DNA of 12,629 bases, taken from assembly GCA_002784245.1 (NCBI GenBank), contig PFKL01000101.1, positions 1-12,629 on the forward strand. The letters are read 5' to 3'. Below are positions 1-8,793 of the stretch, one piece after another (the first letter of the stretch is position 1; the number at the start of each line of letters is the position of its first letter). The DNA comes from Comamonadaceae bacterium CG_4_10_14_3_um_filter_60_75 (GTDB taxonomy: Bacteria; Pseudomonadota; Gammaproteobacteria; Burkholderiales; Burkholderiaceae_C). A program made the position numbers and the translations under genes. The notes beneath the pieces were generated by a model. It searched no databases. It had not been told where the DNA came from and saw only the letters and a list, made by a program, of their open reading frames with translations.

Positions 1-1
1 T

Positions 2-2080
2 GAAGCGGCGGTTTTGGAAGCGCTGAATTTGCAGGTAGGCGACGCGCTGCTGCTGGGCGACAGCAGCCTGCGCATCGCGCGGGTGTTGGTCAATGAGCCC
101 GACCGGGGTGCCGGTTTCATGAACTTCTCACCGCGGGTGATGATGAATATGGGCGACATCGCCGCCACCGGTTTGGTGCAGCCCGCCAGCCGCCTGCGCT
201 ACCGCCAGGCCGTGGCGGGGAGCGATCAGTCGGTGCAAGCCTTTGTCGATTGGGCCGAGGCGCAGGTGCTGTCGCACGCAGTGCGCGGCACGCGCGTCGA
301 GGCGCTGCAGGGCGGCCGCCCCGAGCTGGGTACCACGCTCGATCGGGCTGAGAAGTTCTTGAACCTGGTGGCGCTGCTGGCGGCGCTGCTCAGTGCGGTG
401 GCGGTGGCCTTGGCGGCGCGCGGCTTTGCTGCGAGCCACCTGGACGACTGCGCCATGCTGCGCGTGCTGGGCCTGCCCCAGCGCACCATTGCCGGGGCTT
501 ACGGTTTTGAATTTGTGCTGGTGGGCTTGCTGGCCAGTGCCGCCGGTGTGGCGCTGGGTTTTGCAGTGCATTACGGCTTTGTGGTGTTGCTTGCGGGCTT
601 GGTGGACGGCAGCCTGCCCGCGCCTGGTGTATGGCCGGTGTTGTTTGGCATGGGTATGGGCTTGACACTGCTGCTCGCGTTTGGCCTGCCACCGGTGCTG
701 CAACTGGCACAGGTGCCGCCGTTGCGCGTGATCCGTCGTGACGTGGGTGGTTTGAAGCCTGCCTCGCTCACCGTGCTGGGCGTTGGCTTGCTGGGTTTTG
801 CCGCGCTGTTGATGGCCGCCAGCAGCGATGTCAAGCTGGGGTTGATTGCTGTCGGTGGTTTTGCCGCTGCCACGGTGCTGTTTGCCGCGTTGAGCTGGCT
901 GGCGGTGAAGCTGCTGCGCGCTGTGGTGAACGACGCCACTGCGCCCACGGCGCTGGTGCTGGCCACGCGCCAGATCGCCGCCCGCCCGGCCTTTGCTGTG
1001 GTGCAGGTCAGCAGCCTGGCAGTGGGTCTGCTGGCGCTGGTGTTGCTGGTGCTGTTGCGCACCGACCTGGTGGCCAGCTGGCGTGCGGCCACGCCGGCGG
1101 ATGCGCCCAACCGCTTTGTCATCAACGTCATGCCCGAGCAAGGCGATGCTTTTACCCGGGCGCTTAAAGGTGCAGGCGTGGCCAAATTCGACTGGTTTCC
1201 GATGATTCGCGGCCGCCTGGTGGCGGTCAACGGCCAGGCGGTCAACCCGGATGATTTTTCGGACGAGCGCGCGCGCCGCCTGGTAGACCGCGAGTTCAAC
1301 CTGTCGCACAGCGCCACCTTGCCCGAGCAAAACATCACCGTGGCCGGGCGCTGGCAGGCCAACGAGCCAGGAGCCATCAGCATGGAAGAGGGCATCGCCC
1401 AAACACTTGATTTGAGTCTGGGCGACAGCCTGACGTTTGACGTGGGCGGCATACAGGTGCAGTCCAAAATCACCTCGCTGCGCAAGGTGGACTGGGGCTC
1501 GCTGCGCGCCAACTTCTTTGCCATGTACCCGGTTGACCAACTCACCGGTGTGCCCGCGACCTACATGAGCGCCTTCAAGGCTCCGGCCACGCCCGGGTTT
1601 GACGCCGCGCTGGTGCGCCAGTTTCCCAACATCACCAGCGTTGACATGACGGCCACCATCGGCCAGATTCAGCGGGTGCTCGACCAGGTGATTGGTGCGG
1701 TGGAATTTTTGTTTGCCTTCACCCTGGCCGCAGGCTTGGTGGTGCTGTTTGCCGCCGTGACCGCCACGCGCGAGGAGCGTGCGCGTGAATTCGCCATCAT
1801 GCGCGCAGTGGGGGCGCAAGCGCGCCTGCTGCGGCAGGTGCAGCGCATCGAGCTGGCCGGGGTGGGGCTGCTGGCGGGCTTGCTGGCATCGGTTGTAGCA
1901 AGTCTCGTCGGCTGGGCGCTGGCCAAGTACGTGTTCAACTTTGACTGGGCGGTGTCGCTGTGGGTGCCGCTGCTGGGGGCATTGGCTGGTGCGCTGCTGG
2001 CCTTGCTAGCCGGGTGGTGGGGCCTGCGTGAGGTGTTGCTGCGCCCAGTGGTGCAAACGCTGCGCCAGGCTGCCACCTGA
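2..2080 (+). CDS. FtsX-type ABC transporter permease, YbbP-like, 5' partial
   Basis: This is the 3' part of a large ABC permease. The frame is open from the first base pair of the window, so the real start lies upstream. About 692 residues are visible, and I estimate 100-200 are missing compared with YbbP-type permeases of about 800 residues. Two FtsX modules are visible. The first follows the segment around LDRAEKFLNLVALLAALLS (roughly residues 115-240), with a conserved-type MLRVLG turn. The second is near the C terminus (roughly residues 555-690), with FAIMRAVGAQ. Between them are further hydrophobic helices and a soluble, probably periplasmic, domain around residues 370-550. Family members work with a separate LolD/YbbA-like ATPase, which would be expected just upstream. 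The substrate is unknown; exporters of this type are linked to lipoprotein or lipid handling, but nothing here proves that. The gene ends 72 bases before the haemoglobin start. Confidence 0.85.
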   Translation, partial: EAAVLEALNLQVGDALLLGDSSLRIARVLVNEPDRGAGFMNFSPRVMMNMGDIAATGLVQPASRLRYRQAVAGSDQSVQAFVDWAEAQVLSHAVRGTRVEALQGGRPELGTTLDRAEKFLNLVALLAALLSAVAVALAARGFAASHLDDCAMLRVLGLPQRTIAGAYGFEFVLVGLLASAAGVALGFAVHYGFVVLLAGLVDGSLPAPGVWPVLFGMGMGLTLLLAFGLPPVLQLAQVPPLRVIRRDVGGLKPASLTVLGVGLLGFAALLMAASSDVKLGLIAVGGFAAATVLFAALSWLAVKLLRAVVNDATAPTALVLATRQIAARPAFAVVQVSSLAVGLLALVLLVLLRTDLVASWRAATPADAPNRFVINVMPEQGDAFTRALKGAGVAKFDWFPMIRGRLVAVNGQAVNPDDFSDERARRLVDREFNLSHSATLPEQNITVAGRWQANEPGAISMEEGIAQTLDLSLGDSLTFDVGGIQVQSKITSLRKVDWGSLRANFFAMYPVDQLTGVPATYMSAFKAPATPGFDAALVRQFPNITSVDMTATIGQIQRVLDQVIGAVEFLFAFTLAAGLVVLFAAVTATREERAREFAIMRAVGAQARLLRQVQRIELAGVGLLAGLLASVVASLVGWALAKYVFNFDWAVSLWVPLLGALAGALLALLAGWWGLREVLLRPVVQTLRQAAT

Positions 2081-2093
2081 CAGGGTTTCAATT

Positions 2094-2152
2094 TACTATT
2101 TATAAAGTAGCTACTTGCGCTTATATTTATTGGGCTAGAGGCCAATTTGACT
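2094..2152 (+). repeat. interspersed AT-rich repeat, copy 1 (intergenic)
   Basis: An AT-rich block begins 13 bases after the permease stop and runs to the haemoglobin ATG. It contains the core TAGCTACTTGCGCT (2108-2121), then an imperfect dyad and the string GGGCTAGAGGCC (2132-2143). I recall near-identical elements scattered in Comamonadaceae genomes, usually between genes; that comes from memory and was not searched. Two shorter sequences sharing the first 31 positions lie inside genes at 5744-5774 and 7970-8000. The composition contrasts sharply with the GC-rich flanks. Confidence 0.6.
2137..2141 (+). promoter_or_regulatory. ribosome binding site supplied by the repeat
   Basis: AGAGG within the repeat's CTAGAGGCC string is the only purine-rich Shine-Dalgarno-like sequence before the haemoglobin gene. 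It lies 11 bases before the ATG at 2153 and 5 bases before a possible TTG start at 2147. The spacing to ATG is a little long, so translation from TTG is possible and would add two residues. Confidence 0.4.
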
Positions 2153-2557
2153 ATGAACATTGAAGAACCAACCAAGACGCTGACGCCGTTCGAGCAAATC
2201 GGCGGCGAGGCCCAGGTGCGCGCGCTGACCGAGCGCTTTTACGACCTGATGGACCTGGAACCGGCCTACGCGCAATTGCGTACCGTACACGCGCCAACGC
2301 TGGACGATGCACGGCAAAAACTGTTCTGGTTTTTGTGCGGCTGGCTGGGCGGCCCGCAGCACTACGTGGAGCGCTTTGGCCACCCGCGCCTGCGCCAGCG
2401 CCACATGCCCCACCAGATTGGCTTGGTTGAGCGCGACCAGTGGCTGGCGTGCATGAGTCAAGCGATGGCTGAGATGGCTGTGCCCGAGCCGCTGCGCACC
2501 CATCTCAGGCATTCCTTTGCGCAAACCGCTGACTGGATGCGCAATCAGCCAGACTGA
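2153..2557 (+). CDS. group II truncated haemoglobin (TrHbO/YjbI type)
   Basis: The 134-residue product has the length and motif order of a group II (O-type) truncated haemoglobin, a cytoplasmic 2-on-2 globin that binds haem and O2 and is linked in various bacteria to oxygen handling or NO/peroxide protection. Visible landmarks are Tyr30 in RFYDLM (position B10), the GGPQHY turn near residue 67, GHPRLRQRH with His84 as the likely proximal haem ligand (F8), and RDQWL with Trp97 (G8), which is diagnostic of group II. I chose ATG at 2153 because family members start close to this point; the frame also allows TTG at 2147. It stands alone between a permease and the convergent efflux operon. The upstream repeat abuts its start codon and no separate promoter is obvious, so it may be read through from the permease gene. 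Confidence 0.9.
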   Translation: MNIEEPTKTLTPFEQIGGEAQVRALTERFYDLMDLEPAYAQLRTVHAPTLDDARQKLFWFLCGWLGGPQHYVERFGHPRLRQRHMPHQIGLVERDQWLACMSQAMAEMAVPEPLRTHLRHSFAQTADWMRNQPD

Positions 2558-2576
2558 AGCGACGCATCCCGGACAC

Positions 2577-2640
2577 CCAACGCCGTGGCTCCGTTGATGC
2601 CAGGCCCGGTCGCCGCGCCGGTCTCGCTGCACGGCGATGG
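2577..2640. repeat. inverted repeat between convergent genes, possible shared 3' hairpin
   Basis: The arms at 2577-2587 (CCAACGCCGTG) and 2630-2640 (CACGGCGATGG) pair at 10 of 11 positions around a 42-base GC-rich loop that contains a smaller CCGG...CCGG dyad. The structure sits between the haemoglobin stop and the stop of the oppositely directed permease gene. It could stabilise the 3' ends of both messages. There is no T-tract, so I do not call it an intrinsic terminator. Confidence 0.35.
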
Positions 2641-2653
2641 AGGGCAGCCTACG

Positions 2654-3845
<1,192 letters not shown>

Positions 3846-3856
<11 letters not shown>

Positions 3857-4583
3857 GACTGGCCTCCTGCGCCCTGAGTGCCGCCGGGTGCGGGTTGCGC
3901 GTGTCACTGTCGACCACGCCGTCGACAAAATGCACGATGCGCTTGGCGTAAGCTGCCATGTCAGCCTCGTGGGTGACCATCAGCACGGTGATGGCGTGGT
4001 CGACGTTGAGCTTCCAGAGCAAGTCCATGATCTCGATGCTGCGGTGCGTGTCCAGGTTGCCGGTGGGCTCGTCGGCCAGCAGCACGGCGGGCTCAGTCAC
4101 GATGGCGCGGGCAATGGCCACGCGCTGTTGCTGCCCGCCTGAGAGCTCAGCCGGGGTGTGGTGTTCCCAGCCGGCCAGGCCGACCGAGGCGAGCGCTTTT
4201 TTGGCTGCAGCGTGGCGCTGTTTGGCCGGCTCGCCACGGTACAGAAGCGGCAACTCGACGTTTTCCTGCGCGCTGGTGCGCGCCAGCAGGTTGAAACCCT
4301 GAAACACAAACCCCAGATAACGCCGGCGCAGCAGCGCGCGCTGGTCGCGGCTCAAGCGCTCCACGTGCACGCCGCTGAACAGGTATTCGCCGGTGGTGGG
4401 CGTATCCAGGCAGCCCAAGGTGTTCATGGCGGTTGATTTACCCGAGCCACTGGGGCCCATGATGGCGACAAATTCGCCCGCGTCAATGCGCAAATCAACC
4501 CCTTTAAGCGCCTGCAAGGCGGTGGCACCCTGGCCGTAGGTTTTGGTCACACCCCGCAGTTCGATCAGCGGCTGATCGCTCAT
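3846..4583 (-). CDS. MacB/LolD-family ABC transporter ATP-binding protein
   Basis: This 245-residue cytoplasmic nucleotide-binding subunit carries all the ABC ATPase motifs: Walker A GPSGSGKST (43-51), a Q-loop glutamine near 95 (FVFQGFNLL), signature LSGGQQQR (147-154), Walker B VLLADEP with catalytic Glu172, a D-loop (GNLD), and the H-loop His205 in VTHEAD. The NLLARTSAQENVELPL stretch is typical of the MacB/LolD/FtsE subgroup that pairs with FtsX-type permeases. Length is close to the 225-250 usual for free-standing members. Its start overlaps the adaptor stop as ATGA (4580-4583), and it has no strong Shine-Dalgarno of its own, so translation is probably coupled to the adaptor gene. It powers the permease encoded immediately downstream. 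Confidence 0.95.
3863..3868 (-). promoter_or_regulatory. strong ribosome binding site deciding the permease start
   Basis: Read on the minus strand, AGGAGG lies six bases before the ATG at 3856, inside the 3' end of the ATPase gene. It is the best Shine-Dalgarno in the efflux operon and supports the shorter permease start over the ATG at 3928. Confidence 0.8.
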
Positions 4584-5887
4584 GGCTTGCTGGCGGCGCC
4601 GGCGCGCTGTTCGGTGATGACGGCCATGCCCTCGGTCAGGTCGCCACCGGTGATCTCGGTCATGCGGCCGTCGCTGATGCCAGGGGCGACGTTGACCGCT
4701 ACCGGCGTGCCGTCACGCAATACCCAGACCTGTTTGGCTGTACCACCCGAAGCTTTCTTGGCGGTGCGGGGCAGGCGCGGCATGACGCTGGCCATGATGT
4801 CGCCGCCCTTGGCCTTGGCACGATCAGCGCTTTGCGGCGAATAGCGCAGCGCGGTGTTGGGCACCAGCAGCACGTCCTTGCGCTCGACCGCGATGATGGT
4901 GCTGGTGGCAGTCATGCCCGGGCGCAGGCTCAGGTCCTCATTGACCACGTCCATTTGCGTGACATAGGTGACGACGTTGTCGGTGATGGTCGAACCAAAC
5001 GACACGCGGGTGATCGTTGCCGGAAAGCGCCTGCCAGCAAAAGCGCTGACGGTAAAGCTGGCTTTTTGCCCCACCTTGACGCGGCCCACGTCGGCCTCGT
5101 CGACATTGACGCGCAACTGCAGCTGGCGCAGGTCTTCAGCAACGGTGAACAGCGTGACCGCCTGCAGCGACGCAGCGACGGCGTTGCCGGGGTCAACCGA
5201 GCGCGTCAGCACCACACCGTCAATCGGCGAGCGGATAAACGCCTTGGCGACGTTGGTCTCGTCGGTGGTGAGCGAGGCCCGGGCGGAATCGAGGTTGGCG
5301 CGGGCGCTGGCTTCGCTGGCGGTGGCACGCTCCAGCGCAGCGCGGGCGCTGTCGAGTTCGCTCGCCGACGGTACCTTGCCGCCTGACAAGCGAGCCACTT
5401 CTTCCAGCCGCGCCAGACTGGCTTTGGTTTCTTTGACAGTGGCGCTGGCCTGCGCCAATTGTGCCTGCGCCGCGCTCTGTGCCGCGCGTGAGCGCGTGAC
5501 CTGGTCATTCAGTTTGGCGGTGTCAAGCTCGACCAGCACCTGGCCCTTTTTGACGCGGTCGTTCACGTCGACCAGCACGCGCGCCACGGTACCCGAGAGC
5601 TCGCTGCCAATGTTGACGGTGCGCGTGGGCTGCAGCGTGCCGTTGGCGGTGACGGTGAGCGTGAGGTTGCCTTTGGCGGCGGGCTCGGTGACATAGCTGG
5701 GTGCTGCAGCCGCCTGTTGTTTTTGCTGCCAGGCGTAGTAACCACCAGCGCTGGCAGCTATTAATAAAAGAGTACCCAAAAACCAGCGCCGACGCCACCA
5801 GGGGCGCTTGGCCGGGCCGGCCAGCAGGGTTTGCAAGTCGTTGGGCGAAGCATCGCCGCTGGGGGTGGAATCAGGTGTTGCTGCCAT
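4580..5887 (-). CDS. periplasmic adaptor (membrane fusion) protein, MacA/HlyD-type
   Basis: The 435-residue product is a membrane fusion protein bridging the inner-membrane ABC pump and the outer-membrane channel. In order: a cytoplasmic tail with a basic WWRRRW stretch (30-35), one anchor helix (about 36-52), the first half of a lipoyl/barrel-sandwich domain (about 70-122, with IGSELSGTVARVLVDVNDRVKKGQ), a long Ala-rich coiled-coil hairpin (about 123-213), the second lipoyl half (AFIRSPIDGVVLTRSVDPGNAV, 216-237), a beta-barrel domain (250-335, ending LRPGMTATSTI), and a membrane-proximal domain (336-430). Residues about 350-385 form a Lys/Ala/Gly-rich insertion between strands, as in some MacA-like adaptors. 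There is no cysteine lipobox. The start has no good Shine-Dalgarno. A rare-codon, AT-rich patch encodes part of the anchor helix (see the repeat at 5744). It lies 53 bases downstream of the outer-membrane gene and overlaps the ATPase gene by ATGA. Confidence 0.93.
   Translation of the reverse strand: MAATPDSTPSGDASPNDLQTLLAGPAKRPWWRRRWFLGTLLLIAASAGGYYAWQQKQQAAAAPSYVTEPAAKGNLTLTVTANGTLQPTRTVNIGSELSGTVARVLVDVNDRVKKGQVLVELDTAKLNDQVTRSRAAQSAAQAQLAQASATVKETKASLARLEEVARLSGGKVPSASELDSARAALERATASEASARANLDSARASLTTDETNVAKAFIRSPIDGVVLTRSVDPGNAVAASLQAVTLFTVAEDLRQLQLRVNVDEADVGRVKVGQKASFTVSAFAGRRFPATITRVSFGSTITDNVVTYVTQMDVVNEDLSLRPGMTATSTIIAVERKDVLLVPNTALRYSPQSADRAKAKGGDIMASVMPRLPRTAKKASGGTAKQVWVLRDGTPVAVNVAPGISDGRMTEITGGDLTEGMAVITEQRAGAASKP
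5744..5774 (-). repeat. repeat-like sequence, copy 2, inside the adaptor anchor helix
   Basis: On the minus strand this 31-base stretch aligns without gaps to the first 31 bases of the element at 2094 (20 identities by my count). The core TAGCTGCCAGCGCT matches copy 1 at 11 of 14 positions and copy 3 at 13 of 14. It includes the perfect palindrome CCAGCGCTGG (5745-5754). In the adaptor frame it encodes TLLLIAASAG using CTT TTA TTA ATA, codons that are otherwise scarce in this window. Confidence 0.4.
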
Positions 5888-5940
5888 GGTGAGGGTTCAA
5901 TCGTTAAAGGTTGCTGCTGTAGGGCGCGGGCGTGATGGCG

Positions 5941-7380
5941 TTATTGCCAGCCGCCACCCACGGCCTTGATCAGGCGCACATAGTCGGCGCTCTGATCAGC
6001 ACGTGCGCTGGCCAGGCTGTCCTCGGCGCTGAGCAAGGTGCGCTGCGTTTGCAGCACGGTTTGAAAGTCGATCAAACCGCTGGCGTAGCGGTTGTTGGCC
6101 AGCAGCGCGGCGTTGCCCGCAGCGCTGGCGGCCTGCTGCAAGGCATCGATGCGCTGTTGACTGTTGCGCCAGGACACCAGCGCGTCTTCCACATCTTTGA
6201 GCGCCGTCAGCAGTGTGCCCCGGTAATTGGCCTGGGTCTGCAGCAGGGCGGCACGTTGTACTTCAACGCGGGCCTTGCCGGCACCGCCATCGAACAGCGG
6301 CGCCGTCATGCTGGCCAGCACCGTGGTGGCTACCGACGCACCGTTGCTCAGGCCTGCCAGCGTCAACGCGGTCAGCCCGACCGAGCCGCCCAGGCGAAAA
6401 CCGGGGTAACGCGCGGCGTCAGCAGCGTCAACGCTGGCCAGTGCCGCTTGGACGCGGGCTTCAGCTGCGCGCACGTCGGCACGCTGGCGCAGGCGCTCGG
6501 CGTCGATGACGTCGGCAATGGTGCGGGGCGCCAACGGCACGGCCTGTACCGCCTGCAACAGTGCGTCGAGCGCAGTCGGGTTGTTGCCAGTGAGCAGCGC
6601 CAGACTGTGGCGGGCCTTGGCCAGGCTGCTTTGCAGGCTGGGCAGCAGCGCGGAGGTTTGTGCGGTGGCGGCTTGCGCCTGCTCTACCTCAAGCGCAGTG
6701 AGCAGGCCTGCCTGGGTACGCCACTGGGTGATTTGCAAAGTCTCTTGCTGGCTGGCCAGGTTGCGTTGCGCCACGTCCAGTTGCGCCTGCACGCTGCGCA
6801 GCTGGATGTAGGCCAGGGCAACTTCGGCGCTCATGCTCAATTGCACGTCACGCAGGCTGGTTTGCGCCGCCACGACCTGCGCGTCCTGGTTGGCCAGCGC
6901 GCTGCGGTTGGCGCCAAAGATGTCGAGCTCCCAGCTGGCGTCCAGTCCGGCGCGGGCGTTGACGCTGGATGCGCCTTCGCTGGCGTTGCGTTGCAGCGAA
7001 CCCGACAGCGACAGTTGCGGCCGTTGCGATGCAAGCTCCACCTCGCGCGCGGCGCGCGCTTGCAGCACAGCGGCGCGTGCGGCTTCGACGCTGGTGTTGC
7101 TCAGCAAGGCTTGGCTGATGAGTTGCTGCAACTGTGCGTCGTTGAACGGTAGCCACCAGGGCGCAAGCATGGCTTCGGCGGGCAAGGTTTGCACTGCAGC
7201 TGCGCTGTCGGGTGCTGTGGTGGTGTTGAGCCAGCCAGTCTGGGCACAGCCGATCAGGCTCCAGCTCAGTACCACAGCGCTGCCGATGCGCGCGACGCTT
7301 CCGGTCCAGGGCTGTGTCGGGTTCAAAAGTGCAGGGTGCTTGCTTCTTGCGCGGGGCATCAAAAACATGGGAACGGTCAT
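5941..7380 (-). CDS. outer-membrane efflux lipoprotein, NodT/TolC family
   Basis: This is the outer-membrane channel of the efflux system, about 479 residues. The N terminus has a basic stretch, a short hydrophobic segment and a lipobox SLIGC with the probable lipidated Cys45. The body shows two outer-membrane-factor repeats rich in Ala/Gln/Leu coiled coil, with family landmarks WELDIFGANRSA, APLFDGGAGKARVEVQRA, LKDVEDALVSW, NNRYASGLIDFQTVLQTQRTLL and the typical final VGGGWQ. Trimeric family members form a beta-barrel plus an alpha-helical tunnel reaching the adaptor. I use the ATG at 7380, but in-frame starts at 7407 (TTG), 7368 and 7359 are possible; none has a convincing Shine-Dalgarno, and 7359 would give the most normal signal length. 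It is the first gene of the operon and divergent from the methyltransferase gene. Substrate is not deducible. Confidence 0.9.
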   Translation of the reverse strand: MTVPMFLMPRARSKHPALLNPTQPWTGSVARIGSAVVLSWSLIGCAQTGWLNTTTAPDSAAAVQTLPAEAMLAPWWLPFNDAQLQQLISQALLSNTSVEAARAAVLQARAAREVELASQRPQLSLSGSLQRNASEGASSVNARAGLDASWELDIFGANRSALANQDAQVVAAQTSLRDVQLSMSAEVALAYIQLRSVQAQLDVAQRNLASQQETLQITQWRTQAGLLTALEVEQAQAATAQTSALLPSLQSSLAKARHSLALLTGNNPTALDALLQAVQAVPLAPRTIADVIDAERLRQRADVRAAEARVQAALASVDAADAARYPGFRLGGSVGLTALTLAGLSNGASVATTVLASMTAPLFDGGAGKARVEVQRAALLQTQANYRGTLLTALKDVEDALVSWRNSQQRIDALQQAASAAGNAALLANNRYASGLIDFQTVLQTQRTLLSAEDSLASARADQSADYVRLIKAVGGGWQ

Positions 7381-7470
7381 TCGCTGTGGTGGAGTTGCAG
7401 CCGCCAATTGTGCTGCAAGCGGTGTTTGCGGTCTGTCTCAGAGGGGTAAACCTGGGTAAAGTTCCCGTGG

Positions 7471-7476
7471 GACAAT
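7471..7476 (+). promoter_or_regulatory. putative -10 element of the methyltransferase gene, leaderless-type start
   Basis: GACAAT precedes the ATG at 7485 by eight bases, so the expected transcription start falls on or next to the start codon. No Shine-Dalgarno lies before the ATG. A good -35 box is not evident. The rest of the 104-base divergent gap (7381-7484) shows no clear promoter for the efflux operon on the other strand. Confidence 0.35.
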
Positions 7477-7484
7477 GCGCCGCT

Positions 7485-8756
7485 ATGCATCCAAAAGCCC
7501 TGCTTGACGCCTGTTCGGAACTGGTGCGTCTGACCCTCAAATTTGACCATCCAGCTGACGCCATTGTGTCGCGGTTTTTCCGTGAGCACCGCGGCTTTGG
7601 CCCGCGCGAACGCGCCACGCTGGCCGAGACGGTCTACGCTGTCTTGCGCCAAAAAAACCTGTTTGACCACCTGGCCCCGTCGGGCAGCGGCCCGCGCGAG
7701 CGTCGGCTGGCCATTCTGGGCTTTTATGGCCCGGGTGATTTTTTGCGCAGTGCGTTGACCGATCAAGAAAAAAACTGGCTCGACCAGTGCGAACAGATCA
7801 AGCAGCAAGACCTGATGGACCGGCATCGCCATAACCTGCCCGAGTGGCTGGTGCTCCCGCTCAAGGAACAGTTGGGTGACGGTTTCTGGCCGCTGGTTGA
7901 GAGTTTGAACAAAGGGGCGGGGCTGGACCTGCGCATCAACACGTTCAAAGCAAAGCGAGCCGAGGTACAGCAAGCGCTGGCTGCTACAGGAATCAAAGCA
8001 ACGCCGACGCCGTATTCGCCCTGGGGCCTGCGCATTGCGGGCAAGCCCGCGCTTAACAAGCATGCGTCGTTTTTGCGTGGCGACTTTGAGGTGCAAGACG
8101 AAGGCTCGCAACTGCTGTCCATGCTGCTCGATGCCAAGCGCGGCGAGATGGTGGTTGATTTTTGCGCGGGTGCCGGCGGCAAGACGCTGGCCATTGGCGC
8201 GGCGATGCGCTCCACCGGGCGGTTGTACGCGTTTGACACCTCGGCCGGGCGCCTGGATGCCTTCAAATCCCGCCTGGCGCGCAGCGGTCTGAGTAACGTG
8301 CACCCGGCGGCGATCGCGCACGAGCGTGACGACCGCGTCAAGCGTCTGGCGGGCAAGATTGACCGGGTGCTGGTCGACGCGCCGTGCACCGGCCTGGGTA
8401 CGCTGCGGCGCAACCCGGATCTGAAATGGCGTCAGGATCTGAAAGCCGTTGCGGAAATGGCCGTCAAGCAGGCTGCCATCTTGCAAAGTGCGGCTCGTCT
8501 GCTGAAGTCAGGCGGGCGGCTGGTTTACGCCACCTGCAGCGTCTTGCCGCAGGAGAACGAAGCCATCGCCCAAGCTTTTTCTGACGCCAACCCTGACTTT
8601 GTGGCGCTTGACGCGGGCGAGTTGTTGGCAGGGTTAAAGGTAGAGCAAGCCGCAGCGCTGTGCAGCGGCGGCGACAATGGTCAACGCTACCTGCGCTTGT
8701 GGCCACACCTGCATCAGACCGACGGTTTTTTTGCTGCGGTGTGGCAGCGCAAGTAG
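7485..8756 (+). CDS. RsmB/NOP-family RNA (cytosine-C5) methyltransferase
   Basis: The 423-residue enzyme transfers a methyl group from SAM to C5 of a cytosine in RNA, most likely 16S rRNA. An N-terminal helical domain (about 1-140) resembles the RNA-binding part of RsmB. The Rossmann domain carries the SAM motif DFCAGAGGKT (225-234), motif IV DAPCTGLGT with Cys301, motif VI ATCS with the presumed nucleophile Cys351, and the C-terminal LWPHLHQTDGFF. Two-cysteine chemistry is characteristic of the NOP2/NSUN/RsmB family. Length matches E. coli RsmB (429), but Burkholderiales can encode more than one family member, so I do not assign the C967 target firmly. The frame is open upstream to 7314, but similarity begins at MHPKALLDAC and only the ATG at 7485 is credible. 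A repeat-like sequence lies inside the gene at 7970. The desaturase gene follows after 37 bases on the same strand. Confidence 0.9.
   Translation: MHPKALLDACSELVRLTLKFDHPADAIVSRFFREHRGFGPRERATLAETVYAVLRQKNLFDHLAPSGSGPRERRLAILGFYGPGDFLRSALTDQEKNWLDQCEQIKQQDLMDRHRHNLPEWLVLPLKEQLGDGFWPLVESLNKGAGLDLRINTFKAKRAEVQQALAATGIKATPTPYSPWGLRIAGKPALNKHASFLRGDFEVQDEGSQLLSMLLDAKRGEMVVDFCAGAGGKTLAIGAAMRSTGRLYAFDTSAGRLDAFKSRLARSGLSNVHPAAIAHERDDRVKRLAGKIDRVLVDAPCTGLGTLRRNPDLKWRQDLKAVAEMAVKQAAILQSAARLLKSGGRLVYATCSVLPQENEAIAQAFSDANPDFVALDAGELLAGLKVEQAAALCSGGDNGQRYLRLWPHLHQTDGFFAAVWQRK
7970..8000 (-). repeat. repeat-like sequence, copy 3, inside the methyltransferase gene
   Basis: Read on the minus strand, this 31-base stretch shares the core TAGCAGCCAGCGCT with copy 2 at 13 of 14 positions (19 of 31 overall), in the same register. 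It lies antisense to the gene and encodes QALAATGIKA in the methyltransferase frame with no disruption. It falls in the variable segment between the N-terminal helical domain and the SAM domain. Chance similarity cannot be excluded. Confidence 0.3.
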
Positions 8757-8793
8757 TTACGCTGGATTTCCATGACAACGAGAGAGACAAAAG

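Noticed and set aside
128..1819. 563-codon open frame antisense to the ABC permease
   Set aside because: Its product is rich in His, Gln, Arg and Ala with no fold-like pattern, typical of the antisense of a GC3-rich gene. The plus-strand frame has clear FtsX features.
5932..7152. 406-codon open frame antisense to the outer-membrane protein
   Set aside because: Same GC-skew shadow pattern; the minus strand carries the NodT-family motifs.
7314..7484. N-terminal extension of the methyltransferase (57 extra codons)
   Set aside because: It overlaps the start of the divergent outer-membrane gene and has no similarity to the family; the likely promoter lies within it.
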